A stretch of DNA of 42,702 nucleotides from Polyangiaceae bacterium. Its GTDB lineage: Bacteria > Myxococcota_A > Polyangia > Polyangiales > Polyangiaceae. Position numbers and translations under genes: made by a program. The notes under the pieces are model-generated. The model was not told where the DNA came from, did not search any database, and saw only the letters and a list, made by a program, of their open reading frames with translations. How positions within the stretch are numbered: position 1 is the stretch's first letter; each line of letters starts with the position of its first letter. Below are positions 1-7,279 of this stretch, in pieces. The stretch lies in the NCBI GenBank assembly GCA_013361525.1, contig JABFXY010000030.1, positions 1 to 42,702 on the forward strand. The letters run 5' to 3'.

Positions 1-69
1 ACAGCTGTCCTCGAGCTCCCGCGTGAGCGTGCGGCCGTGGATGACGTTCGGCAGGCCGTTCGAGCTCAT
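1..69 (-). CDS. N-terminus of a probable GMC-family oxidoreductase (cut by window edge)
   Basis: Only the first 23 codons are in the window, reading MSSNGLPNVIHGRTLTRELE and a few more residues before the edge. The start codon ATG at 67-69 overlaps the stop TGA of the upstream 184-residue gene (66-68), so the two are translationally coupled. A short segment of the type NVIxGRxLxxxLE just ahead of an expected FAD-binding Rossmann strand is what I remember from bacterial long-chain alcohol or choline-type GMC oxidoreductases, but the diagnostic GxGxxG lies outside the window. The call therefore rests on this short stretch and on the upstream neighbour, and it is tentative. Confidence 0.35.
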   Translation of the reverse strand, partial: MSSNGLPNVIHGRTLTRELEDSC

Positions 70-620
70 CGCACGACCCTCGCCTGAATCAGATCGTTTC
101 GCGGAAAGCCGGTCGACGCGAGCAGGTCGCCCTCTTCGAAAGCCGCGGTCGCGAGCGGCACTTTGAATGCGGTGAGCAGCATCGAGAAGAGACCGTTCGG
201 GTGATCTTCGAGCGCCTCGAGCACGCGTACCCGGTCCGCGAGTGAAAGCGTGGTGAATCGACGAGGCTTCCGAATGGTCACCGCGGGGGCGCCTTGGAGC
301 GCGATCGACAGCGCGAAAAATGCACGCGAGAGCTCCGGGCTCGCGGTACCGACCCAGAGATCGACTTTGTCGACGACGCGATCGAGCGTCGCGGAATCCG
401 GCGGTACGAGCACGCCACGTTCGTCGATATCGGCGAGGAGCGCCTCGGTGATCGACCGGCAGACGCCGCGCGCGATGCCCGATAGGCCACTCCGCTTCCA
501 GTCGAGCGGATGGGCGCCGGCGGGGTGGGGCTCACCCGGACGGGGAGCAAAAGCCTGCACGGAGCGCATCCAACGAGCATTCAGCTCGGCGCGCGCGTGC
601 TCGAAGGCACGAAGGATCAT
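66..620 (-). CDS. Small soluble protein, possible partner of the adjacent GMC oxidoreductase
   Basis: 184 residues, no signal peptide and no membrane segment. The C-terminal half contains LADRVRVLEALEDHPNGLFS, which resembles the helical region found ahead of, or in a separate subunit beside, GMC-type dehydrogenases (gluconate 2-dehydrogenase subunit 3-like or the N-terminal part of long-chain alcohol oxidases). The stop overlaps the next start (ATGA at 66-69), which fits two subunits of one enzyme made in fixed ratio. A TAGTCT hexamer sits on the minus strand at 630-635, nine bases before the ATG, and there is no Shine-Dalgarno sequence, so the transcript may have almost no leader. That this is an open gene is fairly sure; the function is inferred from similarity by eye and from context. 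Confidence 0.6.
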   Translation of the reverse strand: MILRAFEHARAELNARWMRSVQAFAPRPGEPHPAGAHPLDWKRSGLSGIARGVCRSITEALLADIDERGVLVPPDSATLDRVVDKVDLWVGTASPELSRAFFALSIALQGAPAVTIRKPRRFTTLSLADRVRVLEALEDHPNGLFSMLLTAFKVPLATAAFEEGDLLASTGFPRNDLIQARVVR

Positions 621-717
621 GGGGGAAGCAGACTACGCCACCACAATGGCGTGGGGGCCATGGAAAGCGGCCCCCAAACTTCTTGGACTACGCAGCCCGC
701 CGGGGCGTGCGCCGCCC

Positions 718-1113
718 TTACTTCTCGTCCTCTTCCTCTTCTTCTTCGGCGTCGCCGTCCTCTTCGTCCTCGTCGTCGTCATCGTCGATGTCGACGTCGT
801 CCTCTTCTTCGCTGCCCTCTTCGTCGTCGGCGGTGCGAGCCTCGTACTTGAGGTCGACGCCTACGTCGGCGAGCTGCGTTTCGAGGAGCTCGAAGAGCTC
901 GTCGACGTCGTCGCCGTTCCAATCGTCGAGGACATCCGAGAGGAACTCGAAGAAGTCGGCGCTGTCGAGGCGACGCTCGATCTCTTCGACCTGCTCTTCG
1001 GAGAATGCCTCGAGGATGTCCTCGCGAAGCGACTCCGTGTCGCCCTCTTCGATGGCATCTGCACCCGAGAGACGAATCTGACGAACCGCGCGCTTATCGA
1101 GGAAGATCTCCAT
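718..1113 (-). CDS. Conserved hypothetical acidic protein with poly-Glu/Asp tail
   Basis: 131 residues when started at the ATG at 1111-1113 (MEIFLDKRAVRQIRLSG). An upstream extension to 1221 is open but Arg-rich and unlike the rest, so I reject it. Residues 1-90 form an acidic, probably helical domain (SEEQVEEIERRLDSADFFEF). The last ~35 residues are almost entirely Glu and Asp, a disordered tail like those of histone- or basic-protein-binding chaperones. No known family is recognised. It is transcribed away from the envelope protein gene at 1373, across 259 bases of non-coding DNA that must carry both promoters. Confidence 0.65.
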   Translation of the reverse strand: MEIFLDKRAVRQIRLSGADAIEEGDTESLREDILEAFSEEQVEEIERRLDSADFFEFLSDVLDDWNGDDVDELFELLETQLADVGVDLKYEARTADDEEGSEEEDDVDIDDDDDEDEEDGDAEEEEEEDEK

Positions 1114-1372
1114 GCTACCTGAGGAGCCGTTTAGACAACGTGCCCGGCCGACGTCAAGCTCGCGACGGGTGGCGTCGTTTGTTTGAGCCCGACGTCGGCG
1201 TGATCCGATGCTCTGCGCCACATGGATGCACCTCTCTCACCCGATCGACGTGGCGGGATGGAAGGTCGTGACGGCGCGCGGCGGACGTCGCGACGATCGA
1301 GGAGCGCGCAGCGCTCGTGCTCGGGTTCCACGCGCGCGCACACAATAACGCTAGGATGACCGGGCTGATCGG

Positions 1373-2101
1373 ATGAGGCCGTTTGCCCGCGCCCAAGCTT
1401 GCTTCGTGTCCGTAGGGGCGATCCTCGTCGTCGTCGCGACCTCGACGCGCGCAGCCGCGCAATCCCCGGCGCCGAGCGCACCTCCCGATCCGGCGCCTGC
1501 CGATCCCCCGCCCTCCGATCCGCCGCTGACGGGGATGAAGGGTGAAGAGGGCACACCGACACCGCTCCAGGTCGACTACGCGCAGTACGGCGTCGCTTTC
1601 GCGGGTGAGTGTCTGGTCGCGCCCGGCGAGATCTGGCCCTCCGACGCCGCGGCGCCGTGCATCCTCGGCCCGGGCGGCGGGCCCGTGCTTCGTGGGGCCT
1701 ATCGCCCGGCCGGGCCTTGGTACATCGGCGGCGCGTATCAGTTCGCGAAGCTCGACTCGAACAACCTGTACCGGCTCGGCATCCTGCAGGAGCTGCGCGC
1801 GGAGATGCGGTACTTCTTCGACGTGGGCAGCCGTTTCACGCCGTACGCGACCTGGGCGCTCGGCGGCATGATCTACGGCAACGAGTTCGGTGCGGACACC
1901 GGCGGCGTGACGACCTTCGCGGGCGGCGGCGTCGAGCTCGAGATCACACGCTTCGCGGTTCTGAGCCTGAACCTCGCGTACCAGCCGATGCTGTTTTTCG
2001 GCTTCGACGATTCGGCAGGTCAAGAGCGGCTTGCGGGTGTTGCGCACTTCATTCACCTCGACCTCGGGATCGAGCTCAAGACCGAGCTCAGCCGCGAGTG
2101 A
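1373..2101 (+). CDS. Secreted outer-membrane beta-barrel-like protein
   Basis: 242 residues. Residues 1-30 are a signal peptide (MRPFARAQACFVSVGAIL, ending at ...AAA or AAQ). A Pro/Ala/Asp-rich linker follows to about residue 60. The rest alternates hydrophobic and polar residues with many aromatic and Gly residues (WYIGGAYQFAKL, AEMRYFFDVGSRFTPYATWA, GGGVELEITRFAVLSLNLAY), the pattern of antiparallel membrane strands in a small outer-membrane barrel. A Cys pair near residues 79 and 94 could form a disulfide. It is 39 bases upstream of the FHA gene and could be co-transcribed with it. A six-codon open frame (ATG at 1356) ends in an ATGA overlap with this start. The exact barrel family is not recognised. 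Confidence 0.75.
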   Translation: MRPFARAQACFVSVGAILVVVATSTRAAAQSPAPSAPPDPAPADPPPSDPPLTGMKGEEGTPTPLQVDYAQYGVAFAGECLVAPGEIWPSDAAAPCILGPGGGPVLRGAYRPAGPWYIGGAYQFAKLDSNNLYRLGILQELRAEMRYFFDVGSRFTPYATWALGGMIYGNEFGADTGGVTTFAGGGVELEITRFAVLSLNLAYQPMLFFGFDDSAGQERLAGVAHFIHLDLGIELKTELSRE

Positions 2102-2140
2102 GGTCTTGACGAAACCCGCCTTACGCGGTCGCATCCTTCG

Positions 2141-4240
2141 GTGCTCTGCGACGTCTGTGGGCGCGACAATCCCGATCGGCTCCTTTACTGCCAGGATTGT
2201 GGAAAGCGCCTGAAGGCACCGCCCGCGCCGGCGCCCCCCGCCGTCGCGGCGAACGTGCCAGCGATCCCACCTCCGGCCCCTCCTCCTCAAGCCGTTGCGG
2301 CCGCGCCAGCGCGCGCGCCGCAACCCGTCACGCACACGGCTCCCGGGCTCGAGCCTCCTCGTCAGCCCGCCGTGTCTGGGACAGGCCACGTGGAGCCGAG
2401 TGGGGCAGGCCACGTCGAGCGAAGCGAGACCGGCCGGGGCGGCTCCCACGAGGCTCGGTTCGCCGAAGGCGAACGCGGGAGAGCAGAGCCGGCGCCGATC
2501 TCCGCACGCCGCTCGCGGCCCGAGGCGCCCAGCTTTTCGTTCGCGCCCACGGGTGAGCGCATCAGCGTGCCGAGCCGCCCGTCCGGTGCGCCGACGAACA
2601 ACGACATCGCGACGATCGCCGACGCGTTGCCCTCGGAGGCGCCGCCGCCGGCGCCGACGAACGCGGGCCAAGATGCCGCTGCGGGTCCGTCCTGCCCGGT
2701 CTGCGGATCGGTCAACCCGCACTCGTATCGCTTCTGCGCCGTCTGCGGCGGAACCATCCCGCGCGCCGAGACGAACCGCCCCGCGCCGCCGAAGCCCTCC
2801 GGGAGTCAGCCGCGCATGGTCGCCGTCGCGGTGCCCCCGTCGACGCCGAACGTCGTGCCCGTGCGAGCCGAGCACGACGGCGATCTCGTCGCGCACCCCA
2901 TCCACACGAATGGTGGTTTGGCTTCGCCTGCAGGAAACTCGTTCGTGGGTGTTGCGCCGGTCGTCCCGATCGCCGAGCCCTCGCAGCCGCGTCCCACGGT
3001 GTTTACATGCAACCGCTGCCAGGGGCAGAACGACGGGCTCGCGCGGTTTTGCAAGTACTGCGGGGCCGCGCTCGCCGGCGGCTTGATGGCGTCGCAGGGT
3101 GCAGCCGCCGCGCCGGCCGCCGCTGCGGCTGCTGCGGCTTCGGCGCAGATCGCGAGCCCGGCTCTGGCGCCGCCGCCTCCGCCTCAACCACAATCGCCGC
3201 CCGTTGCGTCGCAGAGCTCGGAGAAGACGGGCCCCCATCCGCTGATCAAAGCAAGCGAAGCCGCGCGCCTCGGACCGCCGCCGGCGCCGCCGCCTCCGCG
3301 CTCCGCTTCACCCGCGCGCGGGGTACCGGCCGTCGAAGCATCGGCGCAAGCACTCGGTGTTCCCGCACACCTTTTATCCGCGCAGGCCCCGACGCCGGAC
3401 ACCATTCAAACGCGCGCTCCCGAGGTGCCCCTGGCGGCCCCGGCCATCGCCGCACAGGCTGTGTTGCCCGCCGGGGGCTCGGCGGTGGCGCCGGCCGCTC
3501 CTCTTCCTCCGCCCGTCCCGCCACCCCCGATGAGCGCGCGCCAACGGCAGATCCCGCCGAGCCCGGCCTCCCGATCGGCGACGGCTCGCTCGGCTCGCTT
3601 GGTCGTCGTGGTCGAAGACGGGTCCGACGGAAAAGCCTTCGATTTGAAGGGCCCCGTCGTCGTGATCGGACGGTCGGACGGCGACGTCGTGCTCTTCGAC
3701 GACCCGTACGTGTCGCCGCGACACGCCCGTTTGGTCGAGCGCGAGGGCCAGTGGGTGGTCCAGGACCTCCACTCGACCAACGGCGTTTACGTCCGCGTGA
3801 AGGGCAAGCGACCGCTTCAGAGTGGTGACTTGATTCTTCTGGGGTCTCAAGTGTTACAGTTTCAGCTCGTGAGCGACGAGGAGCGCCAGCTCGGCCCGGC
3901 AAACCAGCACGGGACACGGGTCTTCGGCAGTAAGCCGGTGACGCGGTTGGCTCGTCTCGATCAGCGGACCGTCGACGGCCTCGTCGGCGACATCCACTAC
4001 GTCCACCGCGACGAGACGATCCTCGGCCGCGAAACGGGCGACATCGTCTTCACGTCGGATGCGTTCCTCTCCCGCCGCCACGCATCACTGCGGCGCGACC
4101 CCGCATCCGACCGTTTCTACCTCGAAGACCTCGACTCCTCGAACGGCACGTACGTCGCGATTTCACGCGAGACCGTCCTCGACACCGGGGACCGCGTCCG
4201 GATCGGACAGCATCTGTTTCGATTCGAGAGCGGATCATGA
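2141..4240 (+). CDS. Triple zinc-ribbon, double FHA-domain signalling protein
   Basis: 699 residues from a GTG start at 2141 that places the first zinc-ribbon directly at the N-terminus (CDVC...CQDC, residues 3-20). Two further ribbons lie at about 184-200 (CPVC...CAVC) and 289-306 (CNRC...CKYC), separated by long Pro/Ala-rich disordered linkers. Two forkhead-associated (FHA) domains follow: about 485-577 (IGRSDGD, SPRHARL, HSTNGVYV) and 611-698 (LGRETGD, SRRHASL, DSSNGTYV). Both keep the Gly-Arg, Ser-x-x-His and Asn residues used to bind phosphothreonine peptides. The protein is presumably a cytoplasmic adaptor that binds phosphorylated partners. Its stop overlaps the PP2C start (ATGA at 4237), so it is likely to work with that phosphatase. 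No membrane segment is seen. Confidence 0.9.
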   Translation: MLCDVCGRDNPDRLLYCQDCGKRLKAPPAPAPPAVAANVPAIPPPAPPPQAVAAAPARAPQPVTHTAPGLEPPRQPAVSGTGHVEPSGAGHVERSETGRGGSHEARFAEGERGRAEPAPISARRSRPEAPSFSFAPTGERISVPSRPSGAPTNNDIATIADALPSEAPPPAPTNAGQDAAAGPSCPVCGSVNPHSYRFCAVCGGTIPRAETNRPAPPKPSGSQPRMVAVAVPPSTPNVVPVRAEHDGDLVAHPIHTNGGLASPAGNSFVGVAPVVPIAEPSQPRPTVFTCNRCQGQNDGLARFCKYCGAALAGGLMASQGAAAAPAAAAAAAASAQIASPALAPPPPPQPQSPPVASQSSEKTGPHPLIKASEAARLGPPPAPPPPRSASPARGVPAVEASAQALGVPAHLLSAQAPTPDTIQTRAPEVPLAAPAIAAQAVLPAGGSAVAPAAPLPPPVPPPPMSARQRQIPPSPASRSATARSARLVVVVEDGSDGKAFDLKGPVVVIGRSDGDVVLFDDPYVSPRHARLVEREGQWVVQDLHSTNGVYVRVKGKRPLQSGDLILLGSQVLQFQLVSDEERQLGPANQHGTRVFGSKPVTRLARLDQRTVDGLVGDIHYVHRDETILGRETGDIVFTSDAFLSRRHASLRRDPASDRFYLEDLDSSNGTYVAISRETVLDTGDRVRIGQHLFRFESGS
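2378..2473 (+). repeat. Short direct repeat and palindrome inside the FHA gene linker
   Basis: Two near-identical copies of an 18-19 base unit (core CAGGCCACGT) lie at 2378-2396 and 2403-2420. They are followed by GTCGAGCGAAGCGAGAC at 2414-2430 and by the perfect hairpin TTCGCCGAAGGCGAA at 2459-2473. The segment is read in frame as part of the disordered linker and its residue mix (His, Glu, Arg, Ser, Gly) differs from the Pro/Ala-rich sequence around it. It looks like a small extragenic-palindrome type element that landed in a tolerant coding position. Confidence 0.4.
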
Positions 4241-5751
4241 GCGAGCTCTCACAACCGAAGAAGCCGGTGGGGGACGAGGACACGCTCGTCGATTCGGCGC
4301 CCGTCGTCGCGAAAGCGGCGAGTGCCCGCGCGTCGGATGCCGACGCTGCGGATGGCCGCCCCTCGAAGAAGACCGCATCCGGCTCTGCTGCGAACGATCG
4401 GGCCACGAAGGACGGGGCGGCGAAGGACTTGGCAACGAAGGATTTGGACAAGACCGATCCCGACCACTCGGCGGCTGCGCCCGCGGCGGAAGCGAAGGCG
4501 AGCTCCGACGCGACCGAGCCGGCCCCGAAGGCTTCGGAAGAGTCGCCGAGCCCAGCCGAGACGAAGGACGAGTCCGCCGAGACGAAGGACGAGTCCGCCG
4601 CCGAGGCGAAAGCCGAGGAGCCGAAGACCGCCGGCCCGATCACCCTTCGCGTATTCGGTCGCACCGACGTCGGTCAGGTTCGCGAGCACAACGAGGACAA
4701 CTTCGTCGTCGCCGACCTCACGAAGGCGAGCCGCGGCTTGATGGAGCACGATCGCACGCAGACGGTCGGCGATCGCGGGACGGTGCTCGGGGTCTGTGAC
4801 GGGATGGGCGGCGCCGCGGCCGGTGAGGTCGCGAGCCAGCTCGCCGTCGATATCGTCTACCAGCGGATGCTGTCGGGTGACGCGCCGACCTCGCGAGACG
4901 ATCTCGCGACGCGGCTCGTCTCGGCGATCGAGACCGCCGGCATGCGCATCTTCTCCGAAGCCAAGGCCGATCGCTCGCGCCGCGGCATGGGCACCACCGC
5001 GACGATCGCCGCGATGATCGACGACCACCTCTTCTTCGGCCAGGTCGGCGACAGCCGCGGTTACCTCCTGCGCGGCGATCGACTGGTCCAGGTGACCCGC
5101 GATCAATCCCTGGTGAACCAGCTCATCGAGGCCGGCCAGCTCACCGAGGAAGAGGCGGAGACCTTCGAGCACAACAACATCATCCTGCAGGCGCTCGGCA
5201 CGGCCGACAGCGTCCAGGTCGACCTCACCTACGTGGACTTGCGCCGCGGGGACACGGTCCTCCTCTGCAGCGACGGTCTGTCGGGCATGGTGCGCAACGA
5301 CGAAATCCGCGAGGTGCTGCGCACCTTCGACGACCCGCTCGAGGCCTGCCGTGAGCTCACCGATCGCGCAAACCTCGCCGGCGGCCATGACAACGTCACG
5401 GTGGTCGTCGCGAAGTTCGAGGGTGACGGCCTCAAAGAGGCCTCGTCCGACGACATCGCGGGCCTGAAGTACCGAAAGTACGAGCTGCCCGAGCTCGCCA
5501 GTCGCAACGGCGACACCGCCCCCGGTCAAAACATCCGCACCAGCATGCGGCCGGGAAAGCCGAACAGCCTGACCCCGGACATCGAGGTCGGGTACGACGA
5601 ATACGACTCGGAATACCCGGACTCCGAGGGCTACCGCCCCGAAGATCCGGTCGAGCTGCCGCGCGAGCAGGCCCCTTCGTGGATCGTCACGATGATGATC
5701 GTGAGCGCGGTGACGTGCGTCGTGGTCGCCGGCTATTACCTGCTCCGGTGA
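4237..5751 (+). CDS. PP2C-family Ser/Thr protein phosphatase with C-terminal membrane anchor
   Basis: 504 residues. Residues 1-137 are a low-complexity Ala/Lys/Asp/Glu region that contains two exact copies of a seven-residue unit. The PP2C (PPM) catalytic domain spans about 138-395: REHNEDNF, VCDGMGG (metal-binding Asp188), RGMGTTATIAA, GQVGDSRGYL, LLCSDGLSGM and GGHDNVTVVV, the full set of metal-ligand and signature motifs. After an acidic linker, residues ~480-502 are a single transmembrane helix (IVTMMIVSAVTCVVVAGYYL), so the enzyme is anchored at the inner membrane with its catalytic domain in the cytoplasm. It should dephosphorylate Ser/Thr sites, probably those bound by the upstream FHA protein. 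It is coupled at both ends: ATGA with the FHA gene, and it ends one base before the permease start. Confidence 0.93.
   Translation: MSELSQPKKPVGDEDTLVDSAPVVAKAASARASDADAADGRPSKKTASGSAANDRATKDGAAKDLATKDLDKTDPDHSAAAPAAEAKASSDATEPAPKASEESPSPAETKDESAETKDESAAEAKAEEPKTAGPITLRVFGRTDVGQVREHNEDNFVVADLTKASRGLMEHDRTQTVGDRGTVLGVCDGMGGAAAGEVASQLAVDIVYQRMLSGDAPTSRDDLATRLVSAIETAGMRIFSEAKADRSRRGMGTTATIAAMIDDHLFFGQVGDSRGYLLRGDRLVQVTRDQSLVNQLIEAGQLTEEEAETFEHNNIILQALGTADSVQVDLTYVDLRRGDTVLLCSDGLSGMVRNDEIREVLRTFDDPLEACRELTDRANLAGGHDNVTVVVAKFEGDGLKEASSDDIAGLKYRKYELPELASRNGDTAPGQNIRTSMRPGKPNSLTPDIEVGYDEYDSEYPDSEGYRPEDPVELPREQAPSWIVTMMIVSAVTCVVVAGYYLLR
4558..4599 (+). repeat. Two exact 21-base tandem units in the phosphatase N-terminus
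   Basis: The 21-base unit beginning GAGACGAAGGACGAGTCC occurs twice back to back (4558-4578, 4579-4599) and encodes ETKDESA twice. It is in frame, in the disordered N-terminal region of the PP2C protein, so copy number could vary without breaking the gene. Confidence 0.8.
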
Positions 5752-5752
5752 T

Positions 5753-7279
5753 GTGCTCGCGCTCCTCGTTCGACGCCTTCTCTGGCTGATCCCGACGCTT
5801 TTCGTCGTTTCGCTGCTGACGTTCCTTCTGTTTTCGTTCCTTCCCGAGCGACCGGAAGAGCACGCAGCGCACGCCGACCTCGACCCGGAGATCGAAGCGC
5901 AGCTCGAGCGCGAGCGCTTCGGCGATCTCCCACGCTTCGTGAACCTCGAGCCCGAGGACGTCGAGACGCGCGCCGCTCGCGCGGCGCGCCTCGTTGCGGA
6001 AGGTGGACCGGACGCCGTTCGCGGAGCGCGCGAGCTCGCGCGGCTCGGCGGCGCGGCCCTCCCCTACGTGATTCCGAGCCTCGACGGCTTCGATCCGACC
6101 CGCCGTGAGCGGGTCGCGCTCGCGCTTTTGCCCGTCGCGATTCGAATGGGCCTGCCGAACCGACAAGACGCATCCGTGCCGGATCGCGCCGCCGACTTCT
6201 GGGCGAGGTTCTGGGCCGATCGAAGCGTCGAGTTTCGACAAGCGACGGTGCGCACCGCGGTCGAGCGGCTCGCGCGCTACCAGACCCCTTCACGCGCCGC
6301 CGAGCTCGCGCAGCTCGACACGTTCGCGCTGCCCGCGCTGATGGAGCGCTTGCAACCGCCGCACGACGCGGCGTCGCTCGAGGTCGCTCGGACGCTGACC
6401 GACGCGCTCTGCCAGGCGACGGACCGCAGCGATCGGATCGAAGATCACGCAGACCTCGCCGAGGCGCGGCTCGTCGTCGCGCGATGGCGCCAGTATTGGC
6501 TCGTCCACGAGAGCGACTACGTCGCGTACGACGGCGCCGGGCGCGCCGCCGCGGCGCTCCGCGAGACGCGCTACGGCAAGTGGGCCGCGCAGGTGGTTCT
6601 GTCGCTGACGATCCGCGACGACGCGACGAGCCGAAGCCTCGAGCGCCTCCGTCGCGCGATCCCAATCACGCTGAGCCTCATCTTCGGGGGCATCGCGCTC
6701 GCGTACATCGTCGGCACGTCGCTCGGCGTCGCCTCGTCGGTCTCCGAGCGGCGATTGCCGAAGGTCATCCTGGGCTCCGCGGTCGTCACCCTTCACGCGT
6801 TGCCGTCCGCGACCGTCGCGGTCGTTTGTCTCTGGCTTGCGCCATCGTCGTCGAACATCGGCCTCGGCATCCTGGTGGTCGGGCTCGGCATGCTTGCCTC
6901 CCCTGCGCGCCACCAACGCGACGCGCTCTCGAGCGTGTTCGTGCGGGAGTTCGTCCGCGCATCGCGGGCGCGAGGCGCGAGCTTCCCTCGCGCATTCGTC
7001 GCACAGGGGCTCCGTCAATCGCTGCTCGCCACGATCTCCGTCGCGTCGGTCGAGCCCCCCGCTGCGCTCGGCGCGGCGTTCATGGTCGAGCAGGTCCTCG
7101 GGCTCCCTGGTCTCGGCCAGCTCACCGTGCTCGCGGTCGCCGAGCGTGACGTGACGTTCCTGATGGGCCTCGTGCTCGGGGCCGTGTTGATCGCGGCGCT
7201 GATGCTGCTCCTCTCGGACGTCGTCCAAGCGACCGTCGATCCGCGTCTGCGTGGCCGCCTCGGGAGCGCGGTCCGATGA
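5753..7279 (+). CDS. OppB/DppB-type ABC permease with a large HEAT-like insertion
   Basis: 508 residues from GTG at 5753, which is two bases after the phosphatase stop; the ATG at 5751 is in another frame. Residues 5-27 are the first transmembrane helix (RRLLWLIPTLFVVSLLTFLL). The conserved binding-protein-dependent permease domain runs from about 300 to the end (RAIPITLSLIFGG, then EFVRASRARGASFPRAF, the EAA loop that docks the ATPase, and VEQVLGLPGLGQL). Normal OppB-type permeases are about 300-340 residues; here about 200 extra residues sit in the first periplasmic loop. They have helix pairs such as ARLGGAALPYVIPSLD and LDTFALPALMERLQP that look like HEAT repeats. It forms a dimer with the downstream OppC-type permease. 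No ATPase or binding-protein gene is adjacent. Confidence 0.88.
   Translation: MLALLVRRLLWLIPTLFVVSLLTFLLFSFLPERPEEHAAHADLDPEIEAQLERERFGDLPRFVNLEPEDVETRAARAARLVAEGGPDAVRGARELARLGGAALPYVIPSLDGFDPTRRERVALALLPVAIRMGLPNRQDASVPDRAADFWARFWADRSVEFRQATVRTAVERLARYQTPSRAAELAQLDTFALPALMERLQPPHDAASLEVARTLTDALCQATDRSDRIEDHADLAEARLVVARWRQYWLVHESDYVAYDGAGRAAAALRETRYGKWAAQVVLSLTIRDDATSRSLERLRRAIPITLSLIFGGIALAYIVGTSLGVASSVSERRLPKVILGSAVVTLHALPSATVAVVCLWLAPSSSNIGLGILVVGLGMLASPARHQRDALSSVFVREFVRASRARGASFPRAFVAQGLRQSLLATISVASVEPPAALGAAFMVEQVLGLPGLGQLTVLAVAERDVTFLMGLVLGAVLIAALMLLLSDVVQATVDPRLRGRLGSAVR

Noticed and set aside
1154..3238. 694-codon minus-strand open frame across the envelope and FHA genes
   Set aside because: Arg-rich, low-complexity translation with no motif, fully antisense to two well-supported genes; typical of high G+C codon bias.
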